Of a DNA stretch of 64,000 nucleotides, positions 1 through 8,158 are shown piece after piece. Source of the stretch: Shinella curvata (GTDB lineage Bacteria > Pseudomonadota > Alphaproteobacteria > Rhizobiales > Rhizobiaceae); assembly GCF_022899935.1 (NCBI RefSeq), contig NZ_JALJCJ010000005.1, positions 537,142 to 601,141 of the forward strand, written 5' to 3'. A model generated the notes under the pieces. It saw only the letters and a program-made list of their open reading frames with translations. It was not told the DNA's origin and searched no databases. Position 1 is the first letter of the stretch. Every line of letters starts with the position of its first letter. The position numbers were made by a program, and so were the translations under genes.

Positions 1-474
1 GACGCGCGGGCCGGCATTGGTCGGCGCATAGTTTTCGGCAAAGAAACATTCACGCGGCACGCCGACGCCGGCCACGACATAGATGCCGCTCTTCTTGTAG
101 TACTCAGCATTGGCGCCGCATTCGACATAGCTCGAATTGCCCACCATCAGCACGGCCTTCTCGTCATCGACGAGCTTTGCCGCAAGCTGGGCGGCCTTTT
201 CCGGATCCCACTGGTCGTCCTCGACGAGATATTTCACCGGACGGCCCTTGATGCCGCCATTGGCGTTGAGGCAATCGAAATAGGCTTTTGCCGCCTTGGT
301 AGAGTTCGAAAAGTCGTCCGGCCCGGTCTTGCCGGTGATCGCGCCGATGACGATCGGCTCGCCGGTCGCGGCCGCGCCCGTACCATCGCCGCAGGATGCG
401 GCAGCATGTGCGCCTGCCGCACCGGCAAGGCTGAACGCCAGGCCGACCAGCAGTCCCTTCAACACTTTCATCAT
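1..474 (-). CDS. Branched-chain amino acid-type ABC transporter substrate-binding protein (partial, N-terminal part)
   Basis: Only the first 158 codons lie in the window; the gene runs off the left edge. The protein begins with a typical Sec signal peptide (MMKVLKGLLVGLAFSLAG, then AHA-A) and continues with a periplasmic-binding fold type 1 start (EPIVIGAITGKTG), as in LivK-like receptors. Two ATG codons lie in tandem (474 and 471), preceded by an excellent Shine-Dalgarno AAGGAGGAG. It is the last visible gene of the AraC-ALDH-GMC cluster, so it probably delivers the substrate oxidised by those enzymes, using the LivHMGF permease encoded upstream. It resembles the second binding protein of the window (8159-9331) in type. 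The substrate is unknown. Confidence 0.85.
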   Translation of the reverse strand, partial: MMKVLKGLLVGLAFSLAGAAGAHAAASCGDGTGAAATGEPIVIGAITGKTGPDDFSNSTKAAKAYFDCLNANGGIKGRPVKYLVEDDQWDPEKAAQLAAKLVDDEKAVLMVGNSSYVECGANAEYYKKSGIYVVAGVGVPRECFFAENYAPTNAGPRV

Positions 475-498
475 GGTTTCCTCCTCCTTGGTTTTGAC

Positions 499-524
499 CG
501 GCCGGCGCTCCTCCGCGCCGGCCG
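499..524. other. Intercistronic stem-loop between GMC oxidoreductase and binding-protein genes
   Basis: Perfect inverted repeat with 10-bp arms CGGCCGGCGC / GCGCCGGCCG and loop TCCTCC. A T5 run follows it on the plus strand only, whereas the genes are on the minus strand, so it is not a classic terminator for them. The likely role is mRNA stabilisation or processing that lets the binding protein be made in excess of the enzymes; this is inference. Confidence 0.5.
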
Positions 525-528
525 TTTT

Positions 529-2115
529 TCAGCGTGCGGTCATGAAGGCTGCGGCGCGGGCGCCGATCATCATGCAGGGCGCATTGGTGTTGCCGGAGAC
601 GAGCGTCGGCATGACCGAGGCATCGGCGATGCGCAGGCCCTCGACGCCGCGCACCTTCAGCTCCGGCGTCACGACGGCCATCGGGTCGTCGTCGCGGCCC
701 ATCTTCGCCGTGCCGGCCGGATGGAACACGGTTTTGGCGCTCTGGCGGATGTAGTCTTCCAGCGCCGCCGCATCGTTCTCGACACCGGGACGCGGCAGCA
801 CGCGGCGCTTGACGATCGCCTGCATCGAGGGCGTATCAAGAATGCGGATCGCCGCCTTGACGCCGCGCACCAGCGTTTCGACATCCTCGCGGTCGGAGAG
901 CACATTGGCGTTGAAATCGACCTTCGCCGCGGGATCGGCAGCGGTGATGCGGATCGAACCGCGCGAGCGTGGCCGCAGATAGCAGGGGCCGATGGAAAAG
1001 CCGTGGCCTGGCTCCGGTTCGCGATCGACGAAGCCGATCAGCACCGGCAGCACATGGAACTGCACATCCGGTTGGCCGACGCCCAGCGTGTCGACGAAAC
1101 CACCGCATTCCACCACATTCGAGGTCAGGAGCCCCTGCTTCGACGTGAGATAACGCAGCATGTGGCCGACAGCCTTCAAGCCGGTATCGTGACCGAGGAT
1201 GGAGATCGGCTCGCGCGTTTCGGCCTGAACCGGGACTTCCATATGGTCCTGATAGTTCTCGCCGACGCCGGGCAGGTCCGCCACGACATCGATACCAAGC
1301 GAGGCGAGATGCGCACCGTTGCCGATGCCGGAGAGCTGCAACAACCGCGGCGTCGCGATGGCGCCGGCAGCAAGCACGATCTCGCGGTTCGCGCGATAGA
1401 CCATGCCGTCAATGAGCTCGACACCGACGGCCTTGCGGCCCTCGAACAGCACGCGCGCCACCTTGCGCTCGGTCAGCACGGTCACGTTCGACCGCTTTTC
1501 CGCCTCGCGCAGGAAGGCCATAGCCGAGCTCCAACGTCGGCCATTTTTCGTGGTGCTCTGATAGAAACCGACGCCTTCCTGCTCCGCGCCGTTGAAATCG
1601 GCATTCGGCTTCAGGCCGGATTCGACGGCTGCCTTGACGAAGGCTTCAGACAAGGGATGGCGGTGGCGGGGATTGGAGACAGTGAGCGTGCCGTCCTGCC
1701 CGTGATATTGCCCGTTGAAGGCCTGGTTGTTTTCCAGCGCCTTGAAGACCGGCAGCACCTCGTCATAGGACCAGCCGCGGCAACCCATCTGCGACCAGGT
1801 ATCGTAGTCGTTGCGATGACCGCGGATATAGATCATCGCATTGAGCGAGGAGCCGCCGCCCAGCACGTTGCCCTGCGGCACGATGCTGGGACGGCCGTTC
1901 AGGCCCGCCTGCGGATCGGAGGCATAGGGGTGGATATCGATGCCCTTGCCAAGCACCTTGAAGAAGGTCGCCGGGATATGGATCCACGGATCCTTGTCGC
2001 GCCGGCCGGATTCGATCAGCAGCACCCGGTTCGCGGGATTCTCCGAAAGACGGTTGACGACGACGCATCCGGCCGAGCCGCCACCAACGACGATATAATC
2101 GTAGGTCGCGCTCAT
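529..2115 (-). CDS. GMC-family FAD-dependent alcohol/choline-type dehydrogenase
   Basis: A 528-residue GMC oxidoreductase that should oxidise a primary alcohol to an aldehyde with FAD. The N-terminus carries the dinucleotide-binding motif VVGGGSAGCVVVNRL (about residues 8-22). GMC signature 1 (GNVLGGGSSLNAMIYIRG) follows, and the C-terminal catalytic pair is visible as FHPAGT (His) and SGNTNAP (Asn). The ATG start overlaps the stop of the upstream aldehyde dehydrogenase as TGATG, implying translational coupling and a two-step alcohol to aldehyde to acid route. Choline is one possibility, but no betaine-specific neighbour is present. GMC plus ALDH plus AraC gene sets also occur in polyether and other alcohol catabolism, so the substrate is left open. 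Confidence 0.9.
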   Translation of the reverse strand: MSATYDYIVVGGGSAGCVVVNRLSENPANRVLLIESGRRDKDPWIHIPATFFKVLGKGIDIHPYASDPQAGLNGRPSIVPQGNVLGGGSSLNAMIYIRGHRNDYDTWSQMGCRGWSYDEVLPVFKALENNQAFNGQYHGQDGTLTVSNPRHRHPLSEAFVKAAVESGLKPNADFNGAEQEGVGFYQSTTKNGRRWSSAMAFLREAEKRSNVTVLTERKVARVLFEGRKAVGVELIDGMVYRANREIVLAAGAIATPRLLQLSGIGNGAHLASLGIDVVADLPGVGENYQDHMEVPVQAETREPISILGHDTGLKAVGHMLRYLTSKQGLLTSNVVECGGFVDTLGVGQPDVQFHVLPVLIGFVDREPEPGHGFSIGPCYLRPRSRGSIRITAADPAAKVDFNANVLSDREDVETLVRGVKAAIRILDTPSMQAIVKRRVLPRPGVENDAAALEDYIRQSAKTVFHPAGTAKMGRDDDPMAVVTPELKVRGVEGLRIADASVMPTLVSGNTNAPCMMIGARAAAFMTAR

Positions 2116-3527
2116 CAGCTCAGCACCGTCTGGATCGTGGTGAATTCCTTGAGACCATCGACACCGAACTCGACGCCGATGCCCGACTGCTTGACGCCGC
2201 CGAAGGGGGCGTTCGGCTGGATGGCGCCGTGTTTGTTGATCCAGACGGAGCCGCATTCGAGCTGGAGCGCCACGGCCCGCGCCTTGTCCGCATCACCGGA
2301 CCACACCGAACCGCCGAGGCCGGCGGGGTTGTCGTTGGCGCGGCGGATGACCTCATCGAGATCGCTGTAGCGGATGATGGGTAGGACGGGGCCGAACTGC
2401 TCCTCATCCACCAGCCGCACGCCGTTGTCGACATCGGCGACCAGCGTGATCGGGTAGAAATAGCCTTCACCTTCAGGCGCTTCGCCGCCGATCAGAATGC
2501 GGCCGCCCTTCGCCTTGGCGTCCTCGACCAGTTCACGCACCTTGTCGAACTGCATGGCGTTCTGGACGGGGCCGAGAATGCTCTTCTCGTCGAGGCCGTC
2601 GCCGACGGGAATGTTCGCCGCATAATCGGCAAGCCGCTGGCAGACGTCGTCATAGAGGCTGTCATGCACGTAAAGCCGCTTCAGCGCCGCGCAGGTCTGG
2701 CCGTTGTTGATGAAGGCGCCCCAGAACAGGCCCTCCGCGATGCGGGCCGGATCGGCATCGGGCAGCACGATGCCGGCATCGTTGCCGCCAAGCTCCAGCG
2801 TCAGGCGCTTCAGGGTGGCGACGGCCGAGGCCATGACCTTCTTGCCGGTCTCGGTGGAGCCGGTGAAGGTCATCTTGGCAATGCCCGGATGGGCCGACAA
2901 AGCGGCACCGATGGCATTCTCGCCGGTCACGACATTGACGACACCCGGCGGCAGGACCGCGTTGATGATCTCGACGAGACGGATGGTGGAGAGCGGCGTC
3001 AGCGGCGACGGCTTGATGACGACGGTGTTGCCGGCACGCACTGCCGGAATGATGTGCCAGCAGGCGATCATGACCGGCCAGTTCCACGGTGTGATCGAAC
3101 CCGTTACACCGACCGGCTTGCGGTGGATCTCGACCCGGCCCTCATTGTCGTCCTGCACCAGTTCGACGGGCAGGCTGAGTTCGGCAGTGTGGCGCGTCCA
3201 GGCGAGCGCGCCGCCCAGTTCGAAGCGCGAGCCGAGGCCGTTGAGCGGCTTGCCCTGCTCCAGCGTCAGCAGGCGGGCGACCTCCTCGGCATTTTCAGCG
3301 AGCTTTTCCGCAATGGTGCGGCAGGCGTTGGCGCGCAGCGCGTCATCCGTCTTCGACCAGGTCTCGAAAGCGGCAGCGGCAGCGGCCACCGCGCGGTCCA
3401 GATCGGCCTCGCTCGCCAGCGGCATCAGCCCGACGACCTCACCGGTCGACGGATTGCGCACCTCGGCATGGTTGGGCGTGGCGACGCGTTCGCCGCCGAT
3501 GAGCAGCGTGTACTGCTTCAAAGTCAT
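2115..3527 (-). CDS. NAD(P)-dependent aldehyde dehydrogenase
   Basis: A 470-residue aldehyde dehydrogenase with all catalytic features: oxyanion Asn149 in TPWNWP, GSTETG cofactor loop, general base Glu245 in LELGGND, nucleophile Cys279 in GQTCAA, and EEQFGP near the C-terminus. The ATG is preceded by AGGGAGG. Its stop overlaps the GMC oxidoreductase start by one base, so the pair most likely converts an alcohol to its carboxylate. The araC-type gene lies 92 bases upstream on the same strand and may be co-transcribed with it. Family assignment is firm; the aldehyde is unknown. Confidence 0.92.
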   Translation of the reverse strand: MTLKQYTLLIGGERVATPNHAEVRNPSTGEVVGLMPLASEADLDRAVAAAAAAFETWSKTDDALRANACRTIAEKLAENAEEVARLLTLEQGKPLNGLGSRFELGGALAWTRHTAELSLPVELVQDDNEGRVEIHRKPVGVTGSITPWNWPVMIACWHIIPAVRAGNTVVIKPSPLTPLSTIRLVEIINAVLPPGVVNVVTGENAIGAALSAHPGIAKMTFTGSTETGKKVMASAVATLKRLTLELGGNDAGIVLPDADPARIAEGLFWGAFINNGQTCAALKRLYVHDSLYDDVCQRLADYAANIPVGDGLDEKSILGPVQNAMQFDKVRELVEDAKAKGGRILIGGEAPEGEGYFYPITLVADVDNGVRLVDEEQFGPVLPIIRYSDLDEVIRRANDNPAGLGGSVWSGDADKARAVALQLECGSVWINKHGAIQPNAPFGGVKQSGIGVEFGVDGLKEFTTIQTVLS

Positions 3528-3619
3528 GTCCTCCCTTGACTGTCGGGAGGAGTATCGCCGGGCGGCTCACGGCCGTCTTGGGGAGAAGCGCGCGCCGGCT
3601 TGGACCGGAGCGCAGATCC

Positions 3620-4588
3620 TTATCGTTCCGCGCCCTTCAGGAGGTCCGTCGGCGCGCAGTCGAACAGTTCCTTGAAGCTGCGGTTGAAATAGGAAATGTC
3701 ATTGAAGCCGGCGGAATAGGCGACCTCTGCGATGGTGCCGCCGGATTTCTGCTCTTTCAGCTGCTCGATCTTTTCCTTGGCGAGCCGCAGGCGCTTGTCT
3801 CTGATAATGGTGGTGCAGGTCACCCCCATGCCCTGGAAATCCTGCTGCAGCGTGCGGATCGAGACCCCGAGCCGCGTTGCCAGCCAGCGGGCGGAGAGAT
3901 CGTTTTCGGTGAGATGCCGGTCGATCAGCATATCGACCATCTGCAGGCGCTTGCTCGCACTGTCATGCAGCGCATGCAGCGGCTCCGTCTCGCGGCTGGA
4001 ATGGAAAGCCTGGCGTGTTGCGGTGAACATCAGCTGGCGCAGATGCGGCGAGGCCGAATCCGATTCCGCCGTCGTCATGATCTTGGCGATCAGCGCATGC
4101 AGCATCTGCGCCATCGGATCATAGGCGAAGAGCTTGCGCGCCACGTCGAAATGAATGCGGCTGTCGGAATACATCATCTGGCGCGGCAGATGCAGCGAGA
4201 TGTGGTTGGAAAAATGCCCGCCGAAATGGAAGGTCGTCGGGCGAGTGGAATCGACGAGGATGCATTCGCCGACATCGAGCACGTTCTGCCGGTCGCCCTG
4301 CTCCAGCCCGCAGCTCCCCTCTATCTGGACGATGAGGAACAGGTGCTCCTTCGGGTCGCGGCGGATATCGTCCCAGCCGCGGCGGACATATTCGAGATCG
4401 TTTGAGACATGGGCGAACTCCATGCCGCAGACATCGATGCGCCGCGCCGCGCCCAGCACGTTATCGCCGCGCTCCATGGTCTTCGGATTGAAATTGCCGC
4501 AGATCGAACGCAGGTCGTCGGTCCATTGATCGTAGGATACCGGCGCCCAAGCTTCCGGCACGAGGGTCTTGTGCTGAACGAGATCCAA
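3620..4588 (-). CDS. AraC-family transcriptional regulator
   Basis: A 322-residue regulator. The N-terminal half resembles AraC-type ligand-sensing domains (AraC_binding_2/FeaR-like). The C-terminal half carries two helix-turn-helix motifs (LSARWLATRLGVSIRTLQQDF and the conserved IAEVAYSAGFNDISYFNRSFKE). The start is set at TTG 4588 because GGGAGG lies five bases before it. A longer in-frame TTG at 4645 has no ribosome site and would fall in the expected promoter. A copy of the island-wide 22-bp element lies just upstream (4669-4690). The gene sits between the transporter operon and the ALDH-GMC pair and probably controls the latter; the inducer is unknown. Confidence 0.88.
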   Translation of the reverse strand: MDLVQHKTLVPEAWAPVSYDQWTDDLRSICGNFNPKTMERGDNVLGAARRIDVCGMEFAHVSNDLEYVRRGWDDIRRDPKEHLFLIVQIEGSCGLEQGDRQNVLDVGECILVDSTRPTTFHFGGHFSNHISLHLPRQMMYSDSRIHFDVARKLFAYDPMAQMLHALIAKIMTTAESDSASPHLRQLMFTATRQAFHSSRETEPLHALHDSASKRLQMVDMLIDRHLTENDLSARWLATRLGVSIRTLQQDFQGMGVTCTTIIRDKRLRLAKEKIEQLKEQKSGGTIAEVAYSAGFNDISYFNRSFKELFDCAPTDLLKGAER

Positions 4589-4668
4589 CTTTGCCTCCCA
4601 ACAAAGGTCGGTCGCCCCGCACGGGGCGTGCGGAACGGACGGCAAGGATGCGCCGCGCTTGCCGTCGA

Positions 4669-4690
4669 GTCAATGTGGTTCACCTGTTAA
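4669..4690 (-). promoter_or_regulatory. Shared 22-bp island element, copy 1 (upstream of araC-type gene)
   Basis: On the plus strand the element reads GTCAA-TGTGGTTCACCT-GTTAA; read toward araC it is TTAAC-N12-TTGAC. Two further copies with the same internal spacing lie at 11098-11119 and 14365-14386. The TTGAC end could be a -35 box, but no good -10 box lies 17 bases on, so a regulator site overlapping the promoter is equally possible. Confidence 0.6.
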
Positions 4691-4695
4691 GCAAA

Positions 4696-5397
4696 TCAGG
4701 CTGCGGCGTCGCCGAGATAAAGCCGGTGCAGATGCGCTGGATCCCTGGCCAACGCTGCGCAGTCACCGTCATAAACGATCTGACCGCGCCGCAGCACATA
4801 GGCACGGTTGCCGATGGCAAGCGCCAAGGCCGCGAACTGCTCCACCAGCACCACGGCGATGCCATCATCGGCGAGCTGCCGCACCGCCCGCATCAGGCGG
4901 CTGACGATGACGGGTGCGAGGCCCGAGGACATCTCGTCGATGAGGATGACACGCGGCCGGTTGACGATGGAGCGGGCGATGACGACCATCTGCTGCTCGC
5001 CGCCCGACAGCATGCCGGCCTCGACATTCCGGCGCTGCAAAAGCTCCGGAAAGAGGTCATAGGCCTCCTTCAGGTCCGCATCGGGATGCAGCGCCACCTT
5101 GAGGTTTTCCTCCGTCGTCATGGCCGGGAAGACGGTGCGGCCCTGCTCGACATGGCTCAGCCCCGTCTTGGCGCGGGCGCCGGGGCGCAGCTTGGCGAGT
5201 TCGACCCCGTCGAGATTGATGAAGCCCGAACGGACCGGAATGATGCCGGAGAGGCTTTCGAGAAAGGTCGTCTTGCCGGCGCCGTTGGAACCGAGCAGCA
5301 CGCTGATCTCGCCGCCCTTGGCTTCCAGATCCACACCGCGGATGACGGGAATGCCGGACCGGTCGACCTGCAACGCACCGATGGAAAACGTGGTCAC
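4696..5397 (-). CDS. livF: Branched-chain amino acid-type ABC transporter ATP-binding protein (LivF)
   Basis: A 233-residue ATPase with Walker A GSNGAGKTT, ABC signature LSGGEQQ, Walker B VILIDEMS and the LivF-typical switch LVEQ. The GTG start overlaps the LivM-LivG stop as GTGA. LivF pairs with the LivG domain to energise the LivH/LivM permease. Because LivG here has a degenerate signature, the canonical signature of this subunit should complete the main ATP site. It is the last gene of the amidohydrolase-Liv operon. Confidence 0.92.
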   Translation of the reverse strand: MTTFSIGALQVDRSGIPVIRGVDLEAKGGEISVLLGSNGAGKTTFLESLSGIIPVRSGFINLDGVELAKLRPGARAKTGLSHVEQGRTVFPAMTTEENLKVALHPDADLKEAYDLFPELLQRRNVEAGMLSGGEQQMVVIARSIVNRPRVILIDEMSSGLAPVIVSRLMRAVRQLADDGIAVVLVEQFAALALAIGNRAYVLRRGQIVYDGDCAALARDPAHLHRLYLGDAAA

Positions 5398-7106
5398 TCT
5401 GCGGCCTCCTCGAATTCGACGCCCATATAGGCCTTCTGCACCACGGGCATGTCCAGCACCGCGGCGGGCGCGCCCGCGGCGATCACGCGTCCGAAATCGA
5501 ACACCGTGATCGCCGTACAGGCCCGCCGCACGAGATCCATGTCGTGCTCGATGAGGAGCACGGCACTGCCGAAGGTTTCAGGGATGGCGGCGATGCGCTC
5601 GCCCAGTTTCAATGCCTCGTCATAGGACACACCGGCAGCCGGTTCGTCGAGCAGGATGACCGGCGCGCGGGAGGCAACGGCACCCGCCACGTCGAGCAGG
5701 CGGCGCGTGCCGACATCAACGGTCGAGATCGGCGTTTCCGGGCCGGGGCAGCCGAACCAGGCGAGCAGGCTTTCCAGCGCGCTTTCGTTGATCGGACCGG
5801 CGGCGAGGCGGATATATTCGCCGACACGCAGCTCCGGCGCGATGCGCGTCGTCTGCCAGGTACGGCGGATGCCGAGCTTGGAACGGGACGTCGCGGAGAC
5901 GCCTTCGAGCGCCTTGCCGTTGAGCAGGATCGAACCGTCGTAACGATAGAGGAAGCCGGCAATGGCATCGACCAGCGTTGACTTGCCCGCGCCGTTCGGG
6001 CCGACGAGGCCGACGACGGTACCCGCGGGCACCTTGAGGTTGACCTTGTCGAGTGCCGTGACCGTACCGTAGCGCACGGTGAGGTCACGCACTTCCAGCG
6101 CGATGCCGGCGGGATGGCTGGTCTTTTCCGGCAGGCTGCCGGCGGCGGTCGCCGCTTCCACCACGCGCTTCGGGCGCAGCTTGCGGGCAAGCCGCATCCA
6201 CGTTTCAGCGATCGTCTCGCCGGTCGAGAGCGCCTGCACGGCGCCGAGCGCGAATAAGACGTTGCCGACATCCTGTGGCAGGTTGAGCCTGCGCAGCAGT
6301 TCCGGGAACAGCACGATCATCATGCCGCCCGCAATGGCGCCGAGCGCGAAATGCGCGCCGGCCATAGTGGCGACGGCAAACAGCGCAAGCGACTGCATCA
6401 TCGAGAAGTTTTCCGACACCAGCGTACCGAGATAACCGGCCAGCAAGCCGCCGGAAATGCCGGATATGAAGGCGCTGATGGCGAAGGCGCTGAGCTTTGC
6501 GCGCGGAATGCTGATGCCGTTGGCGGCGGCGGCGCGCTCGGAATGGCGCACGGCAAGCCAGGCGGCACCGAGACGCGAGCGGCTGACGAACTCCAGCACA
6601 ACGGCGATGACGCCGTAGGTCAGCAGCACGAAGAGGAAATAGCCCTTGTCGCTGTCGAAGGCCGCCGGGCGGACGACCTGGGTGAAGGTCGTCTGGCCGG
6701 GGAAGGTGATGGTGGCGAGCACCGTATCGAAGGCCGCCGCAAAGCCGAGCGTGACGATGGCGAGGTTGATGCCGCGCAGGCGCAGTGCCGGTAGGCCGAT
6801 GGCGATGCCGACGGGCACGGCGGCAAGCCCGCCGATCAACATCCAGACGGCGAGCCCGCCCGGTGCGCCGATCAGGTTCAGATAACCCGTCACCCAGGCG
6901 CCGACGCCGGCGAAGGACATCTGGCAGAGCGAGATCATGCCGGTGCGGCCGGTGACGAGACCGAGGCTTTGCAGCGCGATGCCGACGATGAAGACGGCGG
7001 TGATGAGGAACACCCAGTACTTCGGCAGCAGGAAGAAGATGAGGGCGCCGAGGACGGCGAGCGACAGGGCCGTGGTGGCGGCGGCGCGGAAACTAGCGTG
7101 CTTCAT
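5394..7106 (-). CDS. livMG: Fused LivM permease - LivG ATPase of a branched-chain amino acid-type ABC transporter
   Basis: A 570-residue fusion. Residues 1-300 are a multi-spanning inner-membrane permease of the LivM type. Residues 330-570 are an ATPase with Walker A GPNGAGKST (about 369-376), Walker B VILLDEPAAG and switch His in LLIEHDMD. The ABC signature, usually LSxGQ in LivG, is replaced by STVDVGTRR, so one composite ATP site may be weak or non-hydrolytic. The chosen ATG (7106) follows AGAGGAG; the gene overlaps livH by 14 bases and livF by four. LivM-LivG fusions are known in some alphaproteobacteria. Confidence 0.9.
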   Translation of the reverse strand: MKHASFRAAATTALSLAVLGALIFFLLPKYWVFLITAVFIVGIALQSLGLVTGRTGMISLCQMSFAGVGAWVTGYLNLIGAPGGLAVWMLIGGLAAVPVGIAIGLPALRLRGINLAIVTLGFAAAFDTVLATITFPGQTTFTQVVRPAAFDSDKGYFLFVLLTYGVIAVVLEFVSRSRLGAAWLAVRHSERAAAANGISIPRAKLSAFAISAFISGISGGLLAGYLGTLVSENFSMMQSLALFAVATMAGAHFALGAIAGGMMIVLFPELLRRLNLPQDVGNVLFALGAVQALSTGETIAETWMRLARKLRPKRVVEAATAAGSLPEKTSHPAGIALEVRDLTVRYGTVTALDKVNLKVPAGTVVGLVGPNGAGKSTLVDAIAGFLYRYDGSILLNGKALEGVSATSRSKLGIRRTWQTTRIAPELRVGEYIRLAAGPINESALESLLAWFGCPGPETPISTVDVGTRRLLDVAGAVASRAPVILLDEPAAGVSYDEALKLGERIAAIPETFGSAVLLIEHDMDLVRRACTAITVFDFGRVIAAGAPAAVLDMPVVQKAYMGVEFEEAAE

Positions 7107-7962
7107 CCCAGCGGGCTCCTCTTTGCGACCAGAGCAGGACGGCAAGAATGACAAGAAACGGCACGGCGCCGCGATATTGGCTGACCGGCCCGATGGCGCT
7201 GACGCTGCCTTCGAGCAGACCGATCATCACGCCGCCGATCAGGGCCGCACGGAAACTCGAGAAAGCGCCGATCAGCGCGGCGGCCAGCGCCGGCACGACG
7301 AGCAGGCTGAGCGAGGCGAAATCCGGCGAGCGCAGCGGCGCGATGATCATCAGCGCAAAGGCCGTGACGCCGCCGGTGACGGCCCAGACGCCGAGCGCCA
7401 GCAGCCGCACGCGAATGCCGATCAGCTCGGCTGCCATCGGCCGCTGCGAAAGCGCGCGCAATTGCAGCCCGGTGCGGGTGCGGGCAAGGAACTGTTCGGT
7501 CAGAAGGGTGAAGGCGACGGAGAGCACGAGCGTCGTGACCGCGGCCCAGGTCACTTCCACGCCGGCAAGCCGGAAGGCGGAACCGGGAATGATCTCGGGG
7601 AAATAATGCGGATGCTGGCCGCCGGTGAGGCGCAGGCCCACCGCGATGATGCCGACGAGCAGCGCCGCCGTCACGGCCGCCTTGGTCGAGGCATTGCTGC
7701 CGGCAAACCACGTGGTCATAACGAGGCCGATCGCCAGGCCGGCAAGCGCGCCGGCCGCAACGCCGAAAAGCACGGCCAGCAGCAGCGGCATGCCCAGCTC
7801 GAACAGCGCGACCATGGCGAAAGTGCCTGCGGCGCCGATGGCCGCACCGGTGAAATTCACCACGGCGACGAGCCGGTAAGTGAAGATGGCGCAGACGCCA
7901 AGGATGGCGTAGGCCCCGCCGGCCGATAGTCCGGCAACGGCGGCAGTGAACAATGAATCCAT
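7093..7962 (-). CDS. livH: Branched-chain amino acid-type ABC transporter permease (LivH)
   Basis: A 289-residue, very hydrophobic protein with about eight membrane segments and the LivH-type opening LSAGGAYAILGVCAIFTYR. It forms the second half of the inner-membrane channel with the LivM domain. The ATG at 7962 is preceded by CGGAG. The gene lies between the binding-protein gene (8159-9331, after a 196-base gap carrying a palindrome) and the fused livMG, whose start it overlaps. Confidence 0.92.
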   Translation of the reverse strand: MDSLFTAAVAGLSAGGAYAILGVCAIFTYRLVAVVNFTGAAIGAAGTFAMVALFELGMPLLLAVLFGVAAGALAGLAIGLVMTTWFAGSNASTKAAVTAALLVGIIAVGLRLTGGQHPHYFPEIIPGSAFRLAGVEVTWAAVTTLVLSVAFTLLTEQFLARTRTGLQLRALSQRPMAAELIGIRVRLLALGVWAVTGGVTAFALMIIAPLRSPDFASLSLLVVPALAAALIGAFSSFRAALIGGVMIGLLEGSVSAIGPVSQYRGAVPFLVILAVLLWSQRGARWDEAR

Positions 7963-8095
7963 TCCGGAACTCCGGGTCGATGCGCGCGGCGCACCGCGTC
8001 AGTCACTCATGGTCTCCGGTCCCACGCATGGGATCCGTCCGTTATCATGCGGGAGCCATTTCAGACCTCGCGGTAGAGACGAGATGGCTCTCCAG

Positions 8096-8123
8096 CCCCC
8101 TTCTCCCCATGGGGAGAAGGGGG
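8096..8123. repeat. Perfect 28-bp intergenic palindrome (RIME/REP-like)
   Basis: Arms CCCCCTTCTCCCCA and TGGGGAGAAGGGGG, with no loop, lie in the 196-base gap between the binding-protein and livH genes. The CCTTCTCCCC/GGGGAGAAGG core is typical of short intergenic mosaic elements of Rhizobiaceae. In the transcript it can form a strong hairpin that could lower expression of livH relative to the binding protein. No target-site duplication was identified. Confidence 0.65.
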
Positions 8124-8158
8124 GAGGTGGCAACGGCTTGCCCTCTCCCCTCAGCACC

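Noticed and set aside
406..2370. 654-codon plus-strand frame opposite the GMC oxidoreductase
   Set aside because: It is antisense to a gene with intact FAD-binding and GMC catalytic motifs, and lacks a ribosome site.
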